Assembly (NCBI GenBank): GCA_030727405.1 | Contig: JANRBR010000004.1 | Span: 1 to 39,580 of the forward strand | From: Crocinitomicaceae bacterium | GTDB taxonomy: Bacteria; Bacteroidota; Bacteroidia; Flavobacteriales_D; Crocinitomicaceae | Direction: 5' to 3' | Length of the DNA stretch: 39,580 nucleotides | Shown here: positions 25,150 to 33,650 of the stretch, piece by piece | How the letters are laid out: each line of letters starts with the position of its first letter | Numbering within the stretch: position 1 is the stretch's first letter | Notes under the pieces: generated by a model | Database searches by the model: none | What the model was told of the DNA's origin: nothing | What the model saw: the letters and a program-made list of their open reading frames with translations, nothing else | Translations under genes and position numbers: made by a program

Positions 25150-26139
25150 TTATGAGTTATAAGCCCATTTCAGATAAATAGCACCCCAAGTAAATCCACC
25201 ACCAAAGGCAGAAAGAATCAAGGTATCTCCTTTTTTCAATTGTTTTTCATAGTCCCACAAACACAATGGCAACGTTCCCGCAGTTGTGTTTCCGTATTTT
25301 TCAATGTTGATCATCACCTTTTCTTTGGACAATCCCATGCGATTTGCTGTGGCATCAATGATGCGTAAATTCGCTTGATGTGGAACCAACCATTGAACGT
25401 CGTCTGATGTCAACTGATTTTTTTCCATGATTTTTGCAGAAACATCCGCCATATTGGTCACTGCGAACTTAAAGACGCTTTGTCCTTCTTGCTTCACATA
25501 ATGCTGTCTGTTTTCCACTGTTTCAATGCTGGCAGGATGTAAAGATCCTCCTGCAGGCTGCACCAAGAATTCACGTCCCGATCCATCTGAATGCAAAATA
25601 AAGTCTTGTAAACCTAGTCCTTCCGAATTTGGCTCCAATAAAACGGCACCTGCACCGTCACCAAAAATCACACAAGTTGTGCGGTCTTGATAATCCACGA
25701 TAGAGGTCATTTTATCGACTCCAACAACAATTACTTTTTTATATTTTCCGGTTTCAATAAATTGAGATCCTGTTGCCAATGCAAACAAAAACCCAGAACA
25801 TGCTGCGTTGACATCAAACGACCAAGCATTTTTCATACCTGTTTTATCGCTTAAAATGTTCGCGGTACTTGGGAATGGGTGATCGGGAGTTACTGTGCCA
25901 CAAATCACCAAATCAATGTCCATAGGATCGATGCCTTTTTTCTCCAATAGTTGTTTAACTGCAGCTGCAGCCATATCAGAAGAGGCTCCATTGCGCATAA
26001 TACGGCGCTCCTTGATTCCTGTTCGGGATGTAATCCATTCATCAGAAGTATCGACTAGTTTAGAAAGATCTTCGTTACTTAAAATGTCTTCTGGAACATA
26101 TCCCTGAACTGCTGTAATCGCTGCTGTTATTTTATTCAT
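25150..26139 (-). CDS. fabH: Beta-ketoacyl-ACP synthase III
   Basis: Condenses acyl-CoA with malonyl-ACP to start fatty-acid chains. The 329 residues contain the full Cys-His-Asn triad: C114 in [10 protein letters not shown], the His of VPHQANLRI, and the Asn of YGNTTAGT. The N-terminal [16 protein letters not shown] is the family signature. In Bacteroidota the enzyme often prefers branched-chain primers, but preference cannot be read here. The start is 3 bases after the plsX stop, so the two are coupled. Confidence 0.96.
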   Translation of the reverse strand: MNKITAAITAVQGYVPEDILSNEDLSKLVDTSDEWITSRTGIKERRIMRNGASSDMAAAAVKQLLEKKGIDPMDIDLVICGTVTPDHPFPSTANILSDKTGMKNAWSFDVNAACSGFLFALATGSQFIETGKYKKVIVVGVDKMTSIVDYQDRTTCVIFGDGAGAVLLEPNSEGLGLQDFILHSDGSGREFLVQPAGGSLHPASIETVENRQHYVKQEGQSVFKFAVTNMADVSAKIMEKNQLTSDDVQWLVPHQANLRIIDATANRMGLSKEKVMINIEKYGNTTAGTLPLCLWDYEKQLKKGDTLILSAFGGGFTWGAIYLKWAYNS

Positions 26140-26142
26140 CTC

Positions 26143-27081
26143 TTAGTTAAATGCATCATTAATTTTCGTTGCCAATCCTGAAGCGGCTACTTCATAGGAA
26201 TGTAACAACATGTTTTTAATCGCTATATCATTTGATATCCCATGTCCAATGATGGCATTTCCTTTGACACCTAAAATGGGTGTGCCACCGTAATTTTCGT
26301 AGTTAAAACGATCGAAGTAAGCGTCACGAATGCCGCGTTTTCGCATTAAGGTATAAATTCCTTCTGCTTCTTTCAGCACAATATTTCCTGTGAATCCATC
26401 GCAAACAATAACATCTGCTACTCCTGTGAATAAATCGCGTCCTTCGATGTTTCCTATAAAATGAACTTCGTCGGATTCAGACAATAACTTGTATGCTGAA
26501 ATGGTTAATAGATTTCCCTTGGAGTCCTCTTCCCCAATGTTCAATAATGCCACTTTTGGATTTTCAACCCCGTGAACATATTTAGAATAAAGTGTTCCGA
26601 GAACGGCGAACTGATAAAGCACATCCGCCTTACAATCTGCATTCGAACCAACATCCAACAAAATAGATTGAGAACCGTCGAGTGCCGGAAGGGTAGAGGT
26701 GATACATGGCCGAATGATTCCGGGAACAGTATTTAGTTTGTACATCGCACCCACTAGCATTGCGCCGGTATTTCCTGTGCTAGCAAATACATCTAAATTA
26801 GACTTTGAAAGCAAATCAAAACCAACTGCAATTGAGCTATTTGGTTTCTTTGGAATGGCTCTTGTGGGGTGATCATGGTAGGTGATGACTTCAGGAGCAT
26901 GGATGATTTCAAAACCATCGGTTTCTTTTCCACGCTGTGAAAATTCAGTTCGAATTACTTCTTCATCACCAAGCAAAACAATGGTAACATCATTAGGCAA
27001 AACTTCTCTTGCCAATAATGCACCATCAATAGTTGCTTTGGGAGCGAAGTCGCCCCCTGAGATGTCTAGACCAATCCTCAT
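26143..27081 (-). CDS. plsX: Phosphate acyltransferase PlsX
   Basis: Makes acyl-phosphate from acyl-ACP, feeding glycerolipid synthesis through PlsY. The 312 residues begin with RIGLDISGGDFAPKATIDGA, the classic PlsX N-terminus, and contain ASTGNTGAMLVGA and the conserved VCDGFTGNIVLK. Length is slightly below the 320-350 common for the family but all hallmark segments are present. It is flanked by rpmF (20 bases upstream) and fabH, the order conserved in many bacteria. Confidence 0.95.
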   Translation of the reverse strand: MRIGLDISGGDFAPKATIDGALLAREVLPNDVTIVLLGDEEVIRTEFSQRGKETDGFEIIHAPEVITYHDHPTRAIPKKPNSSIAVGFDLLSKSNLDVFASTGNTGAMLVGAMYKLNTVPGIIRPCITSTLPALDGSQSILLDVGSNADCKADVLYQFAVLGTLYSKYVHGVENPKVALLNIGEEDSKGNLLTISAYKLLSESDEVHFIGNIEGRDLFTGVADVIVCDGFTGNIVLKEAEGIYTLMRKRGIRDAYFDRFNYENYGGTPILGVKGNAIIGHGISNDIAIKNMLLHSYEVAASGLATKINDAFN

Positions 27082-27101
27082 TTAGGAAACGGGATGGATC
27101 C

Positions 27102-27296
27102 TTATTCTGCTATTGCTTCTTTTTCAGCAACTACTTTTCCTTTGTAGTATAACTTACCTTCATGCCAGTGTGCATGGTGGAATAAATGTGGCTGACCTGT
27201 TGTAGGGCATGTTGCCACTTGATGAGCAGTCGCTTTTTTATGCGTTCTACGTTTGTCACGTCTTGTTGTGGAAATTCTGCGTTTAGGATGCGCCAT
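27102..27296 (-). CDS. rpmF: 50S ribosomal protein L32
   Basis: A 64-residue basic ribosomal protein of the large subunit. The N-terminus [20 protein letters not shown] is diagnostic. Only one Cys remains (C30 in [17 protein letters not shown]), so the four-Cys zinc ribbon of the zinc-binding type is absent. This is a zinc-independent form. It sits between DUF177 and plsX, its standard place. Confidence 0.96.
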   Translation of the reverse strand: MAHPKRRISTTRRDKRRTHKKATAHQVATCPTTGQPHLFHHAHWHEGKLYYKGKVVAEKEAIAE

Positions 27297-27311
27297 AACT
27301 ATTTATTTATA

Positions 27312-27821
27312 TCAATTTAAATTCTTTAATGCTGCCCATCGTGGGTCTATGTTGTCTTCTTTATCTTTTGATTCTTGTTGCGACATGTATTTTTCTAACA
27401 ATTGCACCATTTCCTCATTGCATTCATTTTTTTTATGAGCAGACCGCGCTGGCAATGCGAGCATGATCATTTCATAAATGGACTGCTGAACCTCAATTTC
27501 GTAGCTTTCTCTTGGAATCACAATCAAATTTTCATCTTCTGATTCCTCGTCTCCAAACACATAGTAAACGGTCAAATCACCTTTGATTTTTTGACTCATT
27601 TCCTCATTGCATCTGGCACAAGGCATCGAAACAACTCCTTTGACTTCGAAACTTGCTACGAGCATGGTTTCTTTTTTCTCCAAGTTTAATTTCACTACTA
27701 ATTTCCCGTCATCAACCAATGAATACGGCAAAGATTCAAAGAACGTTTTGTCTATCGCAAAATCGAAAAGATGCTGCCCTAGCTTCAATCCAACAAATGG
27801 TATCGTATAAGGACTAATCAT
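27312..27821 (-). CDS. DUF177 (YceD-family) protein
   Basis: A 169-residue cytoplasmic protein of the YceD family, nearly always found just before rpmF. A CxxC pair in MPCARCNEEM (about 72-75) and a later Cys in NECNEEM are typical, as is the acidic C-terminal DPRWAALKNLN. In plants and E. coli, homologues are linked to 23S rRNA processing or accumulation. This is family knowledge and is not shown here. It lies 63 bases after pdxA and may be transcribed with it. Confidence 0.9.
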   Translation of the reverse strand: MISPYTIPFVGLKLGQHLFDFAIDKTFFESLPYSLVDDGKLVVKLNLEKKETMLVASFEVKGVVSMPCARCNEEMSQKIKGDLTVYYVFGDEESEDENLIVIPRESYEIEVQQSIYEMIMLALPARSAHKKNECNEEMVQLLEKYMSQQESKDKEDNIDPRWAALKNLN

Positions 27822-27884
27822 ATCGTTTTTACAATGAACAAAAATGAATCCGCGAAATTATAAAATTTATTTGGAATTTTAAAA

Positions 27885-28997
27885 TTATATCAGTCGATCC
27901 GACTCTTTTTTTCCGCGCTCTTCCTTTGAAAATGGCAAAGGATTTGCATGAATTTGTTTGTTGAACTTTCTGTTTTTTAATATTTCAACCGCTAAATACA
28001 TGGCACTTCTCATGGATTGTTCATTCGCCATATTCTTTCCTGCGATGTCAAATGCTGCCCCATGATCAGGAGAAGTACGCACAATTGGAAGGTCAGCCGT
28101 AAAGTTCACCCCGTCATCAAATGCTAAGGCTTTAAAAGCTGTAAGTCCTTGATCGTGATACATTGCGAGGATTCCATCAAACTGGTTTTTCATATCAGAA
28201 CCGAAGAATCCATCAGCTGGAAAGGGTCCAAAAGCCAAAATCCCTTTTGTTTTTGCTAGTTGAATTGCAGGGGAAATGATTTCTTGTTCCTCTGCTCCAA
28301 GTTTCCCGTTTTCTCCTGCGTGAGGATTGAGCCCAAAAACAGCAATTCTTGGTTTAACAATGCCAAAATCTTTTTTTAACGATTGTTCGAATTTTTCAAT
28401 TTTTAAGGCAATTCCGTCCTTTGTCAAGGCTGAACTAACTTCCTTGATGGGAATGTGTGTTGTCACCAGCGCCACTTTTAAGGTTGGGGAGACAAGAATC
28501 ATCAATGCTTCTGGCACGCCAGACATATCCGCTAAGTATTCTGTGTGACCCGGGAATTGAAAACCAGCCTTCTGAATAGCATCTTTGCTAAAGGGACTTG
28601 TTACCAAAACATCAATTTTACCTTCCGATAAATCTTGTGTTGCTGCTTCAAGGGATTTGAACGCATAGGTTCCTCCCGTAACGTTTGCTTCGCCAATGGA
28701 TAATTCCACATCCTCGTTCCATACGTTGATGACGTTTATTTTTTTAGCGATGACTTCACTCGCATTTTTACAAGAAGTATATTGAAAATCTTGTAAATCC
28801 AATTGCTTCTTGTAATGCGAAAGTACTTTCGCTGAACCGTAAATCACTGGAGTGAAATCGCTTAAAATGCGGTTGTCTTTTAATGCTTTAATCGCAACTT
28901 CCGGACCGATTCCGTTAAGGTCTCCAAGGGTTATTCCAACCTTGTAAAGTTCCTTTGTTGAAGTGATTTCTTTTTGAGCACCTTGTTCTTTATCCAT
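27885..28997 (-). CDS. pdxA: 4-hydroxythreonine-4-phosphate dehydrogenase
   Basis: Oxidises 4-hydroxythreonine 4-phosphate in the DXP-dependent pyridoxal phosphate pathway. Conserved segments are VGITLGDLNGIGPE, the metal-binding His motifs FPGHTEYLADM and MYHDQGLTA, and TSPDHGAAFDIAG. At 370 residues it is longer than the usual 330 or so. The extra length is a polar N-terminus of about 20 residues and a charged C-terminal tail (about 341-370) that includes NPLPFSKEERGKK, unlike an enzyme core. The start shares one base with the pepA stop (TAATG), which supports this start codon and coupling. Confidence 0.94.
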   Translation of the reverse strand: MDKEQGAQKEITSTKELYKVGITLGDLNGIGPEVAIKALKDNRILSDFTPVIYGSAKVLSHYKKQLDLQDFQYTSCKNASEVIAKKINVINVWNEDVELSIGEANVTGGTYAFKSLEAATQDLSEGKIDVLVTSPFSKDAIQKAGFQFPGHTEYLADMSGVPEALMILVSPTLKVALVTTHIPIKEVSSALTKDGIALKIEKFEQSLKKDFGIVKPRIAVFGLNPHAGENGKLGAEEQEIISPAIQLAKTKGILAFGPFPADGFFGSDMKNQFDGILAMYHDQGLTAFKALAFDDGVNFTADLPIVRTSPDHGAAFDIAGKNMANEQSMRSAMYLAVEILKNRKFNKQIHANPLPFSKEERGKKESDRLI

Positions 28998-30385
28998 TAT
29001 TTATAGCGGTTTTTCAAGAATTGATACAACAAACGAACTCCTGCTCCTGTTCCACCATCCCCTTTGTAATTTTCTTTTGAGTCCAACCAAGCTGGACCTG
29101 CAATATCCATGTGAATATACGGAGCTTTCACGAAGTGCTCTAAAAATTTCCCTGCGGAAATCATTCCAGCATTTGGTCCACCGATATTTTTCATGTCTGC
29201 AATTTTCGATTTCATGTGTGTTTTGTAGTCATCCCAGAATGGAAAACGAACCACGCGTTCATGAACATCAAATCCAATTTTTTCCAAATCGTGGAAATAA
29301 TCATCTCCTGCATTCCCCATGATGATGGTTGCTTCTGTTCCAATGGCACGCAATGCTGCTCCCGTAAGCGTTGCCGCATCAATGACAATTTCCGGGTCGT
29401 ATTTTGCAGAATAAGCCAAAGCATCAGCTAAGATCATTCTGCCTTCTGCATCCGTGTTTAATACTTCAATGGTGGTGCCGTCAAACATGGTGATCACATC
29501 CCCAGGTGTGTAGGCATTTCCGCCCGGACGGTTATCCGTTGCGGGAATCAAGCCAACGATGTGAACGGGAAGTTTTTGTAAAGCAGCAAAATAGATTACA
29601 GCGGCCATTGTTGCTCCACCAGCCATATCTCCTTTCATCGTATCCATGGATCCGGGAGTGGGTTTTAAACTAAGTCCACCAGTATCGTAAACAACACCTT
29701 TTCCTACTAGTACAATGGGTTTTTTATTGACCGCATTGATCGGTTTGTATTCTGCAATCGTAAATGTTGGCGGATCAATGGAGCCTTTATTTACTGCCAG
29801 TAATCCACCCATTTTTAAGGCTTCAATTTGCGCTTTTCCTAACACTTGTACTTGAAAACCTGCTTCTTGTCCTAATTGAGCAATGGCTTCCGCTAATTGT
29901 TCTGCCGTTAAATGGGAGACTGGAGTATTGACCATGTCTCTCGTCCAACCAACCGCCTTTGCCATCGATGCCAACTCAGAAAGCTGGTCGTTTGACAAGC
30001 TTTTTGAAACATAAATATGTTGAAATTTATATGTTTTTGGTTTTGAAAAATGTTGGGTGAATCGATAGCTTGACAAAAGCAATCCTTCCGACAAGGCAAA
30101 TAATGCTTCATTCGAAGTTCCATGCAATTCAACAGCCTCTTCTGATTCGAAAATCATTCCCTCAATCGTGTTCCCTAGCACTCGAATTTCCTCCATTTTC
30201 TGATCCGCCTTGACAAGAAAAGTAAATCCAGTTGCGCTTTTGAAATAGTCGAATTTTTTATCACTCGACAGAAAAGCTGCACTAAGTTCTGCAGAAAGTC
30301 CTGCGATCTCCGATGCCTTGTTATCAAGTATGAAAATTTGAGAAGGACAATGTTTCGCTTCTGTGGAATGTGTGATGTTAACCAT
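28997..30385 (-). CDS. pepA: Leucyl aminopeptidase, M17 family
   Basis: Cleaves N-terminal residues from peptides with two metal ions. At 462 residues it has a variable N-terminal domain (about 1-150) and a conserved catalytic domain. Metal ligands and catalytic residues are all present: K229 and D234 in GKGVVYDTGG, K241, D253, and D312/E314/R316 in the signature NTDAEGRM. It is the first gene before pdxA. A -7 type box lies 15-22 bases upstream, inside the gap to mutY. Confidence 0.94.
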   Translation of the reverse strand: MVNITHSTEAKHCPSQIFILDNKASEIAGLSAELSAAFLSSDKKFDYFKSATGFTFLVKADQKMEEIRVLGNTIEGMIFESEEAVELHGTSNEALFALSEGLLLSSYRFTQHFSKPKTYKFQHIYVSKSLSNDQLSELASMAKAVGWTRDMVNTPVSHLTAEQLAEAIAQLGQEAGFQVQVLGKAQIEALKMGGLLAVNKGSIDPPTFTIAEYKPINAVNKKPIVLVGKGVVYDTGGLSLKPTPGSMDTMKGDMAGGATMAAVIYFAALQKLPVHIVGLIPATDNRPGGNAYTPGDVITMFDGTTIEVLNTDAEGRMILADALAYSAKYDPEIVIDAATLTGAALRAIGTEATIIMGNAGDDYFHDLEKIGFDVHERVVRFPFWDDYKTHMKSKIADMKNIGGPNAGMISAGKFLEHFVKAPYIHMDIAGPAWLDSKENYKGDGGTGAGVRLLYQFLKNRYK

Positions 30386-30399
30386 GCTTCTAGTTTTTA

Positions 30400-30407
30400 C
30401 AAAGGTA
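30400..30407 (-). promoter_or_regulatory. Candidate -7 promoter box for pepA-pdxA
   Basis: TACCTTTG on the minus strand matches TAnnTTTG exactly and lies 15 bases upstream of the pepA start. I found no convincing TTG at the right distance upstream. Confidence 0.4.
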
Positions 30408-30412
30408 GTAAG

Positions 30413-31447
30413 TTATCTTGCTCGCGAATGAAAAATATCAAGTCCATAGTCATCTAAAAATCGTTCAATTGCTCGAGGTATCGGATAATCTTGGATTTCG
30501 TCCATTTGAATGACTTCCCCCATGTCACTTTCAGTTGGAAGTCTAACGATAAAATGACACATCAAATGCTGGTGTGAAAGCACATGTTTGTATTCTTTCG
30601 ATTCGAAAGAATGCGCTGTATTATTCAAGTAATGTGATTTTTCTTCTTGGCTATTAAATTCCTTCAATGGAAATTGATATAGGTGTTGCCAGATGTCTTT
30701 TTGCTCTCTTTTTTCAATGAAAATTTTACCAGAGGAAGGCTGCATGATTTCAAAAACAAGGTAGCGTTTCCTAGCGGATTGTTTTTTTAATTTAACAGGT
30801 AGTTGTTCAACTGTTTTGGATTGAAAGGCGAGGCAATGAATGGAAATCGGACAAACGGAACAGTGTGCTTGGGTTGGTTTACAATGCAAAGCGCCAAATT
30901 CCATCATGGCTTGATTAAACAATCCGGGATTCTGTTGGTCTAGAAATTCGTTTGCCAAACGCTCAAAATCTTTTTTCCCCTGCGTGGAATTGATGGGCAC
31001 CGACCAATTGTTTATCCGGCTTAACACACGAAACACATTTCCATCCAAAACTGCATGAGGCAAATCAAACGCAAATGAGGCGATCGCTGCCGCGGTATAT
31101 GGACCTATTCCCTTTAGTGAAAGCAATCCTTCGTAGCTTGTTGGAAACGTTCCTTGATACGCTTCCACGATTTGTTGAGCTGTTCGGTGTAAATTTCGTG
31201 CCCGACTATAATATCCAAGTCCTTGCCATAAATTTAGCACGTCTTGTTCACTGGCCTGCGCCAAGTCAAATATGCTAGGAAAACGCTCAATGAATTTATA
31301 GTAATACGCCATTCCTTGATCTACTCGGGTTTGCTGAAGGATGATTTCACTCAACCATATGAAGTAGGGATTCTTCGTTTCTCGCCATGGCAGCGGTCTT
31401 TTATGGGCACGATACCAAGTGATTATTTCAGCCTGAATTTGACGCAT
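30413..31447 (-). CDS. mutY: A/G-specific adenine DNA glycosylase
   Basis: Removes adenine mispaired with 8-oxoguanine. The 344 residues contain the N-terminal WRETKNPYFIWLSEIILQQT with catalytic E34, the helix-hairpin-helix LSLKGIGPYTAAAIASFA (about 109-126), the catalytic Asp D135 in LDGNVFRVLSR, and the iron-sulfur cluster Cys set C189-x6-C196-x2-C199-x5-C205. A C-terminal NUDIX-like domain (about 225-340) recognises 8-oxoguanine. It is divergent from the HU gene. The start, MRQIQAEIITWYRAHKRPLP, is standard. Confidence 0.95.
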   Translation of the reverse strand: MRQIQAEIITWYRAHKRPLPWRETKNPYFIWLSEIILQQTRVDQGMAYYYKFIERFPSIFDLAQASEQDVLNLWQGLGYYSRARNLHRTAQQIVEAYQGTFPTSYEGLLSLKGIGPYTAAAIASFAFDLPHAVLDGNVFRVLSRINNWSVPINSTQGKKDFERLANEFLDQQNPGLFNQAMMEFGALHCKPTQAHCSVCPISIHCLAFQSKTVEQLPVKLKKQSARKRYLVFEIMQPSSGKIFIEKREQKDIWQHLYQFPLKEFNSQEEKSHYLNNTAHSFESKEYKHVLSHQHLMCHFIVRLPTESDMGEVIQMDEIQDYPIPRAIERFLDDYGLDIFHSRAR

Positions 31448-31503
31448 GTAAAATTTTTAAGAAAAAAAAACTCGAAAATTAACAATATAAAGTTTCTGTG
31501 ATA

Positions 31504-31511
31504 TACTTTTG
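31504..31511 (+). promoter_or_regulatory. Candidate -7 promoter box of the HU-family gene
   Basis: TACTTTTG fits TAnnTTTG exactly, followed by GCACCGC. It lies 33 bases before the chosen start. No clear TTG -33 element is seen in the AT-rich upstream DNA. Confidence 0.5.
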
Positions 31512-31544
31512 CACCGCATTAAAAATCAATTAACATCAAGAAAT

Positions 31545-31835
31545 ATGACTAAAGCGGACATCGTAGCAGACATTGCAGTAGAAACAGGACTAGAAAGAAA
31601 CGAAGCTCTTAGAGCCGTTGAGGCGTTTATGAATTCAATCAAAGCGTCGTTAGCGAAAGGAAATAATGTCTATTTGAGAGGGTTTGGTAGCTTCGTAGTG
31701 AAGGAACGCGCTCAAAAAACGGGTCGAAACATTTCAAAAAACACGACAATCATCATCCCAGCTCACAACATTCCATCTTTCAAACCATCAAAAGTTTTCA
31801 TTGATGAAGTAAAGAATAAGGTAAGCGTGAAATAA
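31545..31835 (+). CDS. HU/IHF-family DNA-binding protein
   Basis: A 96-residue nucleoid protein that bends DNA. I chose the ATG at 31545 (MTKADIVADIAVETGLERNEA) because it matches the family N-terminus. An upstream ATG at 31509 would lie inside the -7 promoter box and add 12 residues not found in the family. The beta-arm region (GRNISKNTTIIIPA, then PSFKPSKVF) is intact. A strong terminator follows 31 bases after the stop, so it is probably a single-gene transcript. Confidence 0.94.
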   Translation: MTKADIVADIAVETGLERNEALRAVEAFMNSIKASLAKGNNVYLRGFGSFVVKERAQKTGRNISKNTTIIIPAHNIPSFKPSKVFIDEVKNKVSVK

Positions 31836-31860
31836 GATTTCGTTATTTCAAAATTTTATT

Positions 31861-31868
31861 TAACTTTG
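31861..31868 (+). promoter_or_regulatory. Candidate -7 box of the small ribosomal protein gene
   Basis: TAACTTTG fits TAnnTTTG and lies about 60 bases upstream of the small gene. It overlaps the left arm of the HU terminator. No good TTG -33 element is seen. Confidence 0.35.
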
Positions 31869-31899
31869 CACTCCCTTTCTCAGGGGGTGCATTTTTTTT
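31867..31899 (+). terminator. Intrinsic terminator after the HU gene
   Basis: TGCACTCCC (31867-31875) pairs with GGGGGTGCA (31883-31891) over nine positions with one G-U pair and a 7-base loop, followed by eight T residues. Confidence 0.85.
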
Positions 31900-31927
31900 A
31901 GATTCAAATAACACTAAAATATATATT

Positions 31928-32020
31928 ATGCCAAGCGGTAAAAAAAGAAAAAGACATAAAATGGCTACGCACAAGCGTAAAAAACGTCTTAGAAAAAATC
32001 GTCACAAGAAGAAGAAGTAA
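31928..32020 (+). CDS. Small AURKAIP1/COX24-domain (mS38-like) ribosomal protein, 30 residues
   Basis: An open frame of 30 codons, below the size of most gene callers. The product MPSGKKRKRHKMATHKRKKR, followed by LRKNRHKKKK, is almost wholly Lys, Arg and His. It closely fits the tiny Bacteroidota proteins annotated with an AURKAIP1/COX24 domain, related to mitochondrial mS38 and the actinobacterial small-subunit protein bS22. It is probably a small-subunit ribosomal protein. It lies between the HU terminator and RNase E/G, and may be co-transcribed with the latter (82 bases apart). Confidence 0.85.
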   Translation: MPSGKKRKRHKMATHKRKKRLRKNRHKKKK

Positions 32021-32048
32021 TCACTTCTTAATTTGAGAAGAAAAGGGG

Positions 32049-32071
32049 GCTCATTGATTCTTTCAGTGAGC
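32049..32071 (+). promoter_or_regulatory. Hairpin in the leader of RNase E/G
   Basis: GCTCATTGA (32049-32057) pairs with TCAGTGAGC (32063-32071) over nine positions with one G-U pair and a 5-base loop. The following CTTTCATTGTTTC is T-rich but broken, so it may be a weak terminator or attenuator, or a regulatory leader structure. It ends 31 bases before the RNase start codon. Confidence 0.5.
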
Positions 32072-32102
32072 TTTCATTGTTTCATCCTGTAAACTTCTAA
32101 TT

Positions 32103-33650
32103 GTGAACCTAGAACTCGTTGTCGATACCAGGTCAAATGGGATTTGGATCGCTTTGTTGCGGGACGGTAAGTTAATTGAACTCCATGAAGATCGTGGAAA
32201 TTCAGACTTTGCTGTTGGCGACATCTATTTGGGAAGAGTACGTCGTGTGGTTCCTAGTTTGAATGCTGCTTTTGTTGATGTTGGTTACGAGAAAGATGCT
32301 TTTTTGCATTACCTTGATTTAGGTCCTCAATACCACACTCAAGCACGTTTTGTAAAAGAATCGATGCAAGGAAAGCAAAATGTTGCTGACTTGCAATACT
32401 TCAAACTAGAGAAAGACATTCAAAAAGACGGAAAAATCAGCAATGTGCTTTCTTCCTCGCAACCCATTTTGGTGCAAGTTGCGAAAGAACCTATTTCAAC
32501 TAAGGGACCTCGTTTGTGTTCCGAAATTACGCTGGCGGGACGCTACCTCGTTCTCGTACCTTTTTCAGATAAAATATCTGTTAGTCAAAAAATCAAAGAT
32601 TCTTCCGAAAAGGACCGACTAAAGGACCTTATGGATCGAATCAAACCCAAAAATTTTGGCGTTATTATTCGAACAGTTGCCGAAAATAAGTCAACAACAG
32701 ACTTAGAAACGGATTTACAAAATTTGTTGGAAAAATGGCGTGGAATGCATGCGAATTTAAAGGGGACACAACCTCCTCGCCGTGTATTAGGTGAATTAAA
32801 TACAACCACTTCCATTCTTCGAGATTTATTGAATGGTAACTTTACCAATATACATGTCAATGATCCTGCACTCGCTTTAGAGATGAAGGAATACATTTCT
32901 TCTATTGCACCAGGACGTGAGAAAATCGTTCGTAATTACGAAGGAAAAATTGACATTTTTGAACGTTTTGCCATCAATAAACAGATTAAAGCGTTGTTCG
33001 GGAAGAAAGTTCCACTACCAAGTGGTGGTTACTTAATCATTGAGCATACCGAAGCAATGCACGTAATTGATGTCAATAGTGGTAACCGTAAAGGTGCCGA
33101 CGGACAAGAATCGAATGCACTTGCAACAAATGTTGAAGCAGCAGAAGAAATTGCGCGTGTGTTACAACTGCGCGATATGGGTGGAATTGTTTGTGTTGAT
33201 TTTATCGACATGCACGAAAAAGAAAACAACAAAATTCTCTTCGAAAAAATGAAGGAGTTTATGAAGTCTGATCGTGCAAAACACAACATGATTCCTCCTT
33301 CAAAGTTCGGTGTCATTGAGATCACACGTCAACGCGTTCGTCCAGAAACGGATATCGAAACTTCAGAAACATGTCCAACATGTAACGGAAGTGGCGAAGT
33401 AACTGCAAGCATCCTTTTCTCGGAAGAAATTGAAAATAACTTGAGTTATTTATTGAACGACCGTAAAGAAAAAGGTGTCACTTTATTGGTTCACCCATAC
33501 TTGGAAGCATTCTTCAAAAAAGGAATCATCAGCAAACAATGGCGTTGGTTCTTTAAATACAAACAATGGATTCCGGTTCGAGGTTTGACTGCGCATCATT
33601 TATTGCAATATTCCTTTGTGAATAAATCAAACGAGGAAATTACCTTGTAA
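32103..33650 (+). CDS. rng: Ribonuclease E/G family endoribonuclease
   Basis: Endonuclease for mRNA decay and rRNA maturation. The start is GTG: no in-frame ATG occurs between it and the upstream stop, and the product NLELVVDTRSNGIWIALL matches the family N-terminus. Residues about 37-125 form the S1-like domain (GDIYLGRVRRVVPSLNAAFV, then DVG). Catalytic metal ligands D323 (IDVNSGNRKG) and D366 (VDFIDM) and the zinc-link CPTC (C424, C427) are intact. At 515 residues it has the catalytic core only, without the long degradosome scaffold of E. coli RNase E. The stop shares one base with the recX start. Confidence 0.95.
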   Translation: MNLELVVDTRSNGIWIALLRDGKLIELHEDRGNSDFAVGDIYLGRVRRVVPSLNAAFVDVGYEKDAFLHYLDLGPQYHTQARFVKESMQGKQNVADLQYFKLEKDIQKDGKISNVLSSSQPILVQVAKEPISTKGPRLCSEITLAGRYLVLVPFSDKISVSQKIKDSSEKDRLKDLMDRIKPKNFGVIIRTVAENKSTTDLETDLQNLLEKWRGMHANLKGTQPPRRVLGELNTTTSILRDLLNGNFTNIHVNDPALALEMKEYISSIAPGREKIVRNYEGKIDIFERFAINKQIKALFGKKVPLPSGGYLIIEHTEAMHVIDVNSGNRKGADGQESNALATNVEAAEEIARVLQLRDMGGIVCVDFIDMHEKENNKILFEKMKEFMKSDRAKHNMIPPSKFGVIEITRQRVRPETDIETSETCPTCNGSGEVTASILFSEEIENNLSYLLNDRKEKGVTLLVHPYLEAFFKKGIISKQWRWFFKYKQWIPVRGLTAHHLLQYSFVNKSNEEITL

